The notes beneath the pieces are model-generated. The model ran no database searches. It saw nothing but the letters and a program-made list of their open reading frames with translations, and had not been told where the DNA came from. A DNA stretch of 20,644 nucleotides from an uncultured Flavobacteriaceae bacterium (GTDB lineage Bacteria > Bacteroidota > Bacteroidia > Flavobacteriales > Flavobacteriaceae). Position numbers and translations under genes: made by a program. The DNA is taken from contig CALZKX010000013.1 in assembly GCA_945788155.1 (NCBI GenBank), positions 1 to 20,644 of the forward strand. The letters are read 5' to 3'. This document shows, in pieces, positions 14,771 through 20,644 of the stretch; within the stretch, counting starts at the first letter, position 1; every line of letters starts with the position of its first letter.

Positions 14771-15352
14771 TTATCTAAAGAAATATAAAAAGAAAAACAA
14801 GTATATCCACAAAATATCTATAAAATGCCAGAAGGTTGCAGCTAGTTCTAAACCAAGCATTTTAGAGGCATTATACTTTTGTTTAAAATGATTATAAATT
14901 ACCACCAACAAGCAAATTAACCCAGCAATGACGTGCAAAACATGTACAAAAGCTATCACATAAATATATGACATTGTTATATTACTAGTTGGTCCAGTAA
15001 AATTATACCCTAGCTTTATAATTTGATTAAATCCTGAAAGTTGGCTTATAATAAAACCTATACCTAGTGCCAATGTTATTAGTAAGAATATTGTCGTGGC
15101 ATCTCTATTGCCAGATTTTAATGCACGTTTAGCCAAAATAAATGTGACACTACTAATAACTATTAACACCAAGCTTATTGTAAATGCTTGTGGTAATATA
15201 AAATCTTGTAACCAATCTTCTCTTGTACTACTTACAATAAAAGCACTAGTCAAGCCGCCAAACGACATGATTAAAGAAACAATGCCAAACCAAAGCATCA
15301 TTTTTTTAGCCCTTCTATTCTTCTCTTCTAAAGTTCCTTGTGTTAAATCCAT
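14771..15352 (-). CDS. heme-copper oxidase subunit III, short paralog
   Basis: A 193-residue inner-membrane subunit III protein with five helices: about 17-40, 53-75, 88-106, 126-152 and 168-192. Family features are present but altered. The helix that normally carries QxxEW reads GFIISQLSGFNQ, so the conserved Glu is replaced by Gly107. The TGFHGxHV motif becomes AFVHVLHVIAG (134-144). The C-terminal ATFWHFIDILWIYLFFFLY is canonical. It is encoded 2 bases after ctaB and before a second, longer subunit III gene, so both are probably co-expressed. The subunit III family is certain; whether this copy sits in the same enzyme as the long copy cannot be read from the sequence. Confidence 0.9.
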   Translation of the reverse strand: MDLTQGTLEEKNRRAKKMMLWFGIVSLIMSFGGLTSAFIVSSTREDWLQDFILPQAFTISLVLIVISSVTFILAKRALKSGNRDATTIFLLITLALGIGFIISQLSGFNQIIKLGYNFTGPTSNITMSYIYVIAFVHVLHVIAGLICLLVVIYNHFKQKYNASKMLGLELAATFWHFIDILWIYLFFFLYFFR

Positions 15353-15354
15353 AA

Positions 15355-16251
15355 TTATCTAATAAACTTATCCAAAACGTAAATTATTTGTACCAATGTA
15401 ATGTATAATACACTTGCTAGCATTAATTGTCTTGCGGCTATTGCGGTTTTTTTCTTAAACAGTTGTACGGCATAATATAGCATAACCAATCCTACAAGAA
15501 ATACAGCAACAGTACCAACAACGGTTAGCTTTAATTCTCCTGTAAAACCAAACACAGGAATGATAGACACTAGTATGGTCCAAATGGTATATAAAATTGT
15601 TTGTACTGCTGTTGCTTTATCACGTTTCCCTGTTGGTAGCATGTTAAATCCTGCTTTTTGATAATCTTCATGTAAAAACCATCCTATAGCCCAAAAATGA
15701 GGAAATTGCCAAAAAAATTGAAGCATAAATAAGGTTCCTGGTTCAATACCAAAATCATTAGTGGCTGCCACCCAACCTAACATAAAAGGAATAGCTCCAG
15801 GAATAGCTCCAACAAAAACCGATAATGGTGTTTTAGTCTTTAAAGGTGTATAAGCACTTGTATATAAAAAAATTGATATAGCACCAAACATAGCCGTTTG
15901 CGGATTGATAATGTATAATACCGTAATCCCCAAAATAGTAAAAACTGTTGCTAAAATAAATGCCGATTGTACAGACATGCTTCCTGAAGGAATTGGTCTG
16001 TTTTTTGTGCGCTCCATTAAAGCATCCAAATCACGTTCAATTATTTGGTTATAAGCATTGGAAGCACCTACCATAAAATAACCACCAAAAGCCAGTAATA
16101 ATAAGGTGTAAAAACTAACGGTATCAGCTCCTAGTAAATATCCAGCCAACGATGAAAACACAACACTTAAAGACAATCGCATTTTAGTAATTTCCTTAAA
16201 ATTTGAAATTACTGAAGGCTTTGGTATTGTAGAATTTGAAACCTTTGACAT
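15355..16251 (-). CDS. ctaB: protoheme IX farnesyltransferase (heme O synthase)
   Basis: Inner-membrane UbiA-family prenyltransferase of 298 residues. It transfers farnesyl from farnesyl diphosphate to the vinyl group of heme b, giving heme O for heme-copper oxidases. The first aspartate-rich motif is NAYNQIIERDLDALMERT at 65-82, continuing into KNRPIP. The second active-site region reads FFWQFPHFWAIGWFLHEDY followed by QKAGFNMLP (about 178-206), where many bacteria have WTPPHF; the WQFPHF form is to my knowledge usual in Bacteroidetes. About nine hydrophobic segments are present. It is the first gene of the cox cluster and lies downstream of a near-consensus promoter. No heme A synthase (ctaA) is seen in this window. 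Confidence 0.95.
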   Translation of the reverse strand: MSKVSNSTIPKPSVISNFKEITKMRLSLSVVFSSLAGYLLGADTVSFYTLLLLAFGGYFMVGASNAYNQIIERDLDALMERTKNRPIPSGSMSVQSAFILATVFTILGITVLYIINPQTAMFGAISIFLYTSAYTPLKTKTPLSVFVGAIPGAIPFMLGWVAATNDFGIEPGTLFMLQFFWQFPHFWAIGWFLHEDYQKAGFNMLPTGKRDKATAVQTILYTIWTILVSIIPVFGFTGELKLTVVGTVAVFLVGLVMLYYAVQLFKKKTAIAARQLMLASVLYITLVQIIYVLDKFIR

Positions 16252-16282
16252 TGGTCGGTTTTGTGCTAAAGTTTTGCGCTGC

Positions 16283-16313
16283 CAAAGATACTTTTAAAAT
16301 TGGTTTTGAGCAA
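16283..16313 (-). promoter_or_regulatory. Bacteroidetes-type promoter of the ctaB-cox operon
   Basis: On the - strand TTG (complement of 16311-16313) is followed after exactly 20 bases by TATCTTTG (complement of 16283-16290). This is a full match to the flavobacterial TTG / TAnnTTTG promoter. It predicts transcription starting about 20-25 bases before the ctaB ATG. Confidence 0.7.
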
Positions 16314-16331
16314 TGTAAAATATAAGTAATT

Positions 16332-16372
16332 GTATATTTAATACCCTTCCTGTAAGTTTTAGTATATTTAAT
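16332..16372 (+). repeat. 11-base direct repeat upstream of the MBL-fold gene
   Basis: GTATATTTAAT occurs at 16332-16342 and again at 16362-16372, exactly 30 bases apart, in the divergent intergenic region. Each contains TATATTTA, one base from the -7 consensus. The pair may be a duplicated promoter element or a two-site operator for the downstream hydrolase gene. Confidence 0.4.
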
Positions 16373-16399
16373 GGATTTTATTCAAAAAACCCAATCATA

Positions 16400-17263
16400 A
16401 TGAAAATATTTAAATTATTCTTATCTCTATTTCTTGTTTGCTCATTTACAACTATCCCTGCACAACAAAATGAGGTGGTTATTAAAACAATACAGGTTTC
16501 CAATAGTGTGTATATGTTGGTTGGTCAAGGAGGAAATATTGGTGTATCTGTTGGTGATGATGGTGTTTTTGTAATCGATGATCAATTTGCACGATTAACT
16601 CCCAAAATTCTAGATGCTATTAAAGAGCTAAGTGATAAACCAATACAATATGTTGTAAACACACATTTTCATGGCGACCATACTGGAGGAAATGCTAATA
16701 TGGAAAAAGTTGGTGCTAAAATTATTGCACACGATAATGTTTATAAGCGACTTTCAGAGGGTAAAACCACTGAAGGATTACCGGTAATTACTTTTAACGA
16801 CAAATTGAGTGTACACATTAATGGTGAACTAGTGCTAGTGTTCCATACCGACAATGCACATACAGATGGTGATGCAATGTTGTATTTTACAGAGAGCAAC
16901 GTGCTACATACAGGCGATAATTATTTTTATAAACGCTATCCATATATTGATGTAAATTCTGGAGGAAGTATCGATGGCTATATAAATGCTGTAAAAAAAG
17001 CGCTAATGGTTATTGATGAAAATACCAAAATTATTCCAGGTCATGGCAATTTATCAAATAAAGCCGAATACGCTTCTTTTTTAGAGATGTTAACACTATT
17101 AAGGACGAATGTGCAGGCTGAAATTGACAAAGGTAAAACTGAAGATGACATTGTAAACAATACAGCAATTACAAAACAATACGACAACCTAAATTACAGT
17201 TGGAATTTTATTAATTCAGAAAAAATTAGACGCACTATTTATTTGAGTCTAACTAAGAATTAA
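16400..17263 (+). CDS. secreted MBL-fold metallo-hydrolase
   Basis: A 287-residue protein with an N-terminal signal sequence (1-21, ending TTIPAQ), so it is probably periplasmic. The metallo-beta-lactamase fold is clear and the binuclear metal site is complete: HFHGDH with His89, His91, Asp93 and His94; His154 in NAHTDGD; Asp173 in HTGDNYF; and His215 in IIPGHG. The substrate is unknown. These motifs are shared by B-class lactamases and many other hydrolases, and nothing here shows antibiotic hydrolysis. It is divergent from the ctaB-cox operon and could share its 148-base regulatory region. Its stop overlaps the stop of the convergent barrel gene by 3 bases (17261-17263 against 17260-17262). 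Confidence 0.88.
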   Translation: MKIFKLFLSLFLVCSFTTIPAQQNEVVIKTIQVSNSVYMLVGQGGNIGVSVGDDGVFVIDDQFARLTPKILDAIKELSDKPIQYVVNTHFHGDHTGGNANMEKVGAKIIAHDNVYKRLSEGKTTEGLPVITFNDKLSVHINGELVLVFHTDNAHTDGDAMLYFTESNVLHTGDNYFYKRYPYIDVNSGGSIDGYINAVKKALMVIDENTKIIPGHGNLSNKAEYASFLEMLTLLRTNVQAEIDKGKTEDDIVNNTAITKQYDNLNYSWNFINSEKIRRTIYLSLTKN

Positions 17264-19362
17264 AAATCAAAATACCAGTTAAATAAATCGGTTCGCAAGC
17301 CAAGGCTAAACCAAAGGGTATTATTACTAAACGTATTTACTGTTGTCGCATTAGGGCTAAAATTGCGATAACTCACATATGCAAATAGTTTTAAATTCGT
17401 TGCTGGATTTACCAAATAACCAGATTGCAATTCAGCATGAAAAATATTTGTTTTTATGCCTTGTCCAATTTCAACACCTGAATCGTAAGGACGTTCATTA
17501 TAGTCTCTATAAATATCGCCTCCATAGCTAAAATCGTCAATCCCATTGTTAAAATCCAATCCTCTTATCCCAAAAACCAATTTAGCATCGGCAAACCAAC
17601 GTTTATAATTATAACGTCCAATTATAATAGCTTCACTAAAATTTGCACCCCAAGGATGTGCCATAGATTGGTTATTATTTCCATAATTAAGCACGATTGT
17701 ATTGTGTGAATAGGTATAAGGACGCACACGATTATACTCAAATTGCAAATACAAATTATCTACCTTAAAGGCATTGTAATATTTTGCGCCAATTTGGTAA
17801 CCATATTTGTTTTTCCAGCTTTTGTCACCTGCTTTTATATCACCTAAGGAAAACTCATCCAATACAAATTGGCTGTAAATATTAATATTATCGTTTACTT
17901 TATATTTTGCAGTAGCTCCTAAGACCGCATTACCTGCGCCTTGACCCGTTTGGAATTCAATGGCACGATAAAAAATAATGGGGTTTAAATAATTAACATC
18001 AAACCCTCTGTTGTTAGAATTGTTCCATATGACCGATTCGAATAACCCTAGATTAAATTTTTTAGAAACGTTCCAGCTTAAATAATGGTTTGCCATATAC
18101 TTGGTCAAGAAAGCCTTATTGTTTACAACATCTGGTCTAATATCTTTTAACCACATCCAGGTATTGGTGTATTTTATTTTCCAGAATTTTGTGCTCATTT
18201 TTAAAAAAGGAGAAGGGCTTGCGACATCGCTTTGCAATAACGAACGGTAACCGTCACCTATAAAATTTTTGCCATGTCCAAACTGAATGTTTAAAAAATT
18301 TGTTGGGGAATAAGACAAATAGGCTTCGGCAACAGGATAATCGTAAGCATCTTTCTTAAATCGTTTTGCTATACCACGACCTGGAATAACGGCTGGATCT
18401 GGTCCAAAACCTTTTAAACTTTCAGCATACCTATTTACATACTCTGCAAAACGCCCTTGGCTTTCATAAACAGATGCCGAAAAACTTAGCTTTTCTCCTA
18501 AACCTCCTTGTACAAAGACTCCTCTGGTATTATTGAAAGTAGAGTTGAAATCTGCTTGAAAATCTTTTCCAACCTGAAGATCAAAAACAGGATCCAATGT
18601 AAACCAATACCCTTTTCCCTGTAACTGTAGCAAATGTTCGTTTAATAATTTTCTTTGCCACCAACTATTCGATTCTTTTATTAGAGCCTCTTTTTTAGAC
18701 TTAAAATCATAATAATTTGCAACCTCACTATATATAAATGGTTTAGCAGCGGTATGACTATTTGTGCCTATTAGGTTTAAGCTCCTATCAAATTTTGCAT
18801 ACGAACTGTGTAAAAATGGAATATTGAGAGTGCTGCTGTATTCTAAATCTTCGTAAGGCTTTATGCTTGCATTTAGCTTACCGTATTCATTCTTAGCTTC
18901 TTGCTCTATCTTTGGAATTGCATTTACTTCAGCCTTATTTTCATTAATTGAAAAAGAATTAGGAGACTCTAAAGGAATGGTGATTTTATAAGAATATTGT
19001 TTGTAAATTGCTCTTCCATTATAAGTGGCTGGTTTTACAGTTGGTAATTGTGCAAAAACGTTGTTAGCTTCATTTTTTAATTCGTTATAAGTTGCATCAA
19101 TATAAAGCACATCAAAGCTGCCTTTTTCATTAACTTCAAATAGCACAAAAATATTTCCTTTATAGTTTTCGTCAATAACAATTTGAGGTAACTTAAAATT
19201 TGAATGTACAAATTTTGCAAGTTCTTTTTTAAAACAATTACTTAAGTTTTCTTGGTGTTGCGATTCGCACTCTGGAAATACTGGCGATTTCTCATAATTT
19301 GTATCTTGAGAAAGGACATTAAGAGAAAAGAAAATTAAAGGAAGTAGTAATAATTTCTTCAT
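17260..19362 (-). CDS. outer-membrane barrel protein (RemB/Wzi-like) with N-terminal TonB-C-like domain
   Basis: A 700-residue predicted outer-membrane protein. I start it at the ATG at 19362, which begins a signal peptide (MKKLLLLPLIFFSLNVLSQ); the frame opens 12 bases earlier with GTG. After the signal, residues about 27-132 resemble the TonB C-terminal domain. FPECES with Cys32 and Cys43 matches YPGCED and the second cysteine in the neighbouring TonB; a strand FVLFEVNEKGSF and the final YSYKITIPL also fit. From about 190 the protein is rich in alternating aromatic strands and ends in FNWYFDF, a typical barrel signal. The barrel resembles proteins annotated as gliding protein RemB or capsule-assembly Wzi-like; I am only moderately sure of that name. 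Role in gliding or polysaccharide export is inference. Confidence 0.6.
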   Translation of the reverse strand: MKKLLLLPLIFFSLNVLSQDTNYEKSPVFPECESQHQENLSNCFKKELAKFVHSNFKLPQIVIDENYKGNIFVLFEVNEKGSFDVLYIDATYNELKNEANNVFAQLPTVKPATYNGRAIYKQYSYKITIPLESPNSFSINENKAEVNAIPKIEQEAKNEYGKLNASIKPYEDLEYSSTLNIPFLHSSYAKFDRSLNLIGTNSHTAAKPFIYSEVANYYDFKSKKEALIKESNSWWQRKLLNEHLLQLQGKGYWFTLDPVFDLQVGKDFQADFNSTFNNTRGVFVQGGLGEKLSFSASVYESQGRFAEYVNRYAESLKGFGPDPAVIPGRGIAKRFKKDAYDYPVAEAYLSYSPTNFLNIQFGHGKNFIGDGYRSLLQSDVASPSPFLKMSTKFWKIKYTNTWMWLKDIRPDVVNNKAFLTKYMANHYLSWNVSKKFNLGLFESVIWNNSNNRGFDVNYLNPIIFYRAIEFQTGQGAGNAVLGATAKYKVNDNINIYSQFVLDEFSLGDIKAGDKSWKNKYGYQIGAKYYNAFKVDNLYLQFEYNRVRPYTYSHNTIVLNYGNNNQSMAHPWGANFSEAIIIGRYNYKRWFADAKLVFGIRGLDFNNGIDDFSYGGDIYRDYNERPYDSGVEIGQGIKTNIFHAELQSGYLVNPATNLKLFAYVSYRNFSPNATTVNTFSNNTLWFSLGLRTDLFNWYFDF

Positions 19363-19389
19363 TTGATGCAGCACAATTTTTTTGTTTGG

Positions 19390-19397
19390 GAAAGATA
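19390..19397 (-). promoter_or_regulatory. possible -7 element for the barrel gene
   Basis: On the - strand TATCTTTC (complement of 19390-19397) matches seven of eight positions of TAnnTTTG and lies 27 bases before the chosen ATG. No good TTG is seen at -33. It sits directly after the tonB terminator, so an independent promoter is expected here. Confidence 0.35.
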
Positions 19398-19418
19398 CTA
19401 TTTTTTAAGATTAATTAT

Positions 19419-19448
19419 AAAAAAACCACTACCATATAACGATAGTGG
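19419..19448 (-). terminator. terminator after tonB
   Basis: On the - strand CCACTA and TAGTGG arms (complement of 19443-19448 and 19426-19431) are followed by seven Ts (19419-19425). It lies 24 bases after the tonB stop and separates tonB from the barrel gene. Confidence 0.8.
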
Positions 19449-19472
19449 CTTTTAAAAAGTATCTTTTTAAGA

Positions 19473-20261
19473 TTACTGAACTTGCAATACTATAGGCAAC
19501 GTGTATGTAACAATCACTTCTTTGTTACTTTGTTTTGCAGGAATCATTTTAGGAATTTTATTTATAGTATTAATCGCTTCTATTTCCAACTTAGTATGAG
19601 GCGCTCTAGCTTTAATATCTATAACATTACCGAGTTTATCTATCTTAAACTGGACATTAATTCGCTGTTTTCCAGTGTATCCAAGTTCACCTGCGAGATC
19701 GGAATCAAATTTTCTACTAATTAATTTTCCAATTTTATTTGACATACAAACTCTTAATTCATCATTGGTTTTAAGATCTTCGCATCCAGGATAAATTGGT
19801 ACTTGTTCTACACCAATAATGGAATATGTTGATTTCCTTGCTGGGGCTGGTTTACTTGGTTTTTTATTTACTGTTGGTTTACTAAGAGAGGTTGGTTCGG
19901 TAATAATATCTTTTGTTGGTTCTTTTATTGAAGAATTATTGTCAATTGGTTTAAAATTTATTGTCAATAATTTTTTCCTAACTGGCTCTACCTTTTTTGC
20001 TTTAACTGTTTTGGGAACTGGCTTAGGGACATAGTTAACATAAACATTAGGTTCAGTTTCTGGGTAATTCTCTTCCCACACAATTGATTTGGTTTGAAAC
20101 TGCATTTCGAACAAGCCATAAGTTGCGAGAAGTGTTAAAATCAACCCAACCTGAAAGTAGAGGGTTGAGTTTTTTTGTAAATTTGCATCATGCTTTTGTG
20201 GTGTTTTCACGATTTGCTCGTTCTGACCAACGAGTTCGTGAATTTTCTTTGAGAAATTCAT
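19473..20261 (-). CDS. energy transducer TonB
   Basis: A 262-residue inner-membrane protein that passes proton-motive energy to outer-membrane TonB-dependent receptors. It has a 32-residue cytoplasmic start, one membrane helix (about 33-53), a long periplasmic Lys/Pro-rich spacer (70-145, with PKPVPKTVKAKK and KPSKPAPARK), and a C-terminal TonB domain (about 152-262). The C domain shows the flavobacterial form: PIYPGCED with Cys160 and Cys172, DLAGELGYTGKQRINVQFKI, RAPHTKLEIEA and PKMIPAK. The cytoplasmic start is longer than in E. coli TonB. No exbB or exbD lies nearby. A second tonB-like gene precedes it by 108 bases, behind its own terminator, so the two are probably transcribed separately. 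Confidence 0.93.
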   Translation of the reverse strand: MNFSKKIHELVGQNEQIVKTPQKHDANLQKNSTLYFQVGLILTLLATYGLFEMQFQTKSIVWEENYPETEPNVYVNYVPKPVPKTVKAKKVEPVRKKLLTINFKPIDNNSSIKEPTKDIITEPTSLSKPTVNKKPSKPAPARKSTYSIIGVEQVPIYPGCEDLKTNDELRVCMSNKIGKLISRKFDSDLAGELGYTGKQRINVQFKIDKLGNVIDIKARAPHTKLEIEAINTINKIPKMIPAKQSNKEVIVTYTLPIVLQVQ

Positions 20262-20312
20262 AATTATTGTTTTAAAATGTTAATATTATGATAAAATCAC
20301 AAGAAGCGTACC

Positions 20313-20347
20313 AAAAAAAATCCCGTTACAAATTGTAACGGGATTTT
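20313..20347 (-). terminator. strong terminator after the partial tonB gene
   Basis: A perfect 13-pair stem (20317-20329 with 20335-20347) with loop AAATT is followed on the - strand by a run of eight Ts, counting the last stem pairs (20313-20320). It begins about 22 bases after the stop codon. Confidence 0.92.
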
Positions 20348-20369
20348 AAATTTATGTTAATTCTTGTTA

Positions 20370-20644
20370 TTAGTCTTGAACTGCAAATATAATAGGTAAA
20401 GAATAAGGTACAGTTACTGCTTTACCTCTTTGCTTTCCTGGTTTCATTTTAGGAAGTGAGTTAATTACTCGTGCTGCTTCTTTCTCTAACCTTGGGTGTG
20501 GTGCTCTAGCCATTACGCCTGTAACGCTTCCTGTTTTATCTATTTTAAACATCACTCGTATGGTTTGTCTACCAGATAACCCTAAATCTCCCGCTAAATC
20601 TGTATTAAACTTTTTTTGTACAAATTTTGAAATCTTGTCGGACA
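20370..20644 (-). CDS. energy transducer TonB, C-terminal part (cut by window edge)
   Basis: The reading frame is open from the window edge to a TAA at 20370-20372, giving the last 90 or so residues of a TonB protein; the 5' part lies outside the window. An ATG at 20555 is internal: the frame upstream of it encodes FNTDLAGDLGLSGRQTIRV, which is plain TonB-domain sequence. The rest contains MFKIDKTGSV, ARAPHPRLEKEAARVI, LPKMKPGKQ and SLPIIFAVQD. Aligned by eye with the neighbouring TonB, about 49 of 89 positions are identical, so the two genes are close paralogs. The membrane anchor and linker cannot be seen. Confidence 0.9.
   Translation of the reverse strand, partial: SDKISKFVQKKFNTDLAGDLGLSGRQTIRVMFKIDKTGSVTGVMARAPHPRLEKEAARVINSLPKMKPGKQRGKAVTVPYSLPIIFAVQD

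Noticed and set aside
16400..17263. Reading the MBL-fold gene as an antibiotic resistance beta-lactamase
   Set aside because: The metal-site motifs are shared by many hydrolases and nothing else in the sequence or context points to lactam substrates.
1..20644. Mobile element, prophage, CRISPR array or defence island
   Set aside because: I found no transposase, integrase, terminal repeats, spaced direct repeats or nuclease genes. Gene content and base composition look uniform and chromosomal.

Overview
The window looks like chromosomal core sequence from a member of the Bacteroidetes, most likely a flavobacterium (family Flavobacteriaceae). The evidence is the low GC content, A-rich start regions without clear Shine-Dalgarno sequences, promoters of the Bacteroidetes TTG-N20-TAnnTTTG type, a NifU-family protein with a doubled N-terminal domain, flavobacterial-style TonB proteins, and a cox gene layout with two subunit III genes. 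I see no rRNA, tRNA, CRISPR array, insertion sequence or prophage. No gap between genes exceeds about 150 bases.

Left part (1-4546, + strand): a NifU/Nfu-type Fe-S carrier, a dodecin followed by a strong terminator, then an apparent three-gene operon of a DUF255/YyaL (SPATA20-like) protein, a DUF1304 membrane protein and an MscS channel. These converge on the next block.

Middle-left part (4583-10927, - strand): a six-gene operon read right to left. It encodes an ABC ATPase, two MacB/FtsX-type permeases, an HlyD/MacA-type adaptor and a TolC-type outer-membrane channel, which together make a complete tripartite efflux pump. The tRNA t6A gene tsaB follows directly after the tolC-like stop and seems to use a TTG start.

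Middle-right part (11028-16313, - strand): a cytochrome c oxidase structural and assembly cluster with a good promoter at 16283-16313. In order of transcription it holds heme O synthase (ctaB), two different COX subunit III proteins, a subunit IV-like protein, a terminator-like hairpin, then an assembly set. The assembly set is a cysteine-free SCO-like protein, a canonical SCO, a DUF420 (CtaM-like) protein carrying an EF-hand-like loop, and a 70-residue CxxC membrane protein. Subunits I and II are not in the window. The assembly set is the part most likely to hide under-described biology.

Right part (16400-20644): a secreted metallo-beta-lactamase-fold hydrolase on the + strand, whose stop overlaps that of a convergent 700-residue outer-membrane barrel protein (RemB/Wzi-like) on the - strand. 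That protein carries a TonB-C-like domain after its signal peptide. Upstream of it lie one complete energy transducer TonB gene and the 3' end of a second, each followed by its own terminator. Three neighbouring genes therefore end or begin with the same domain type.
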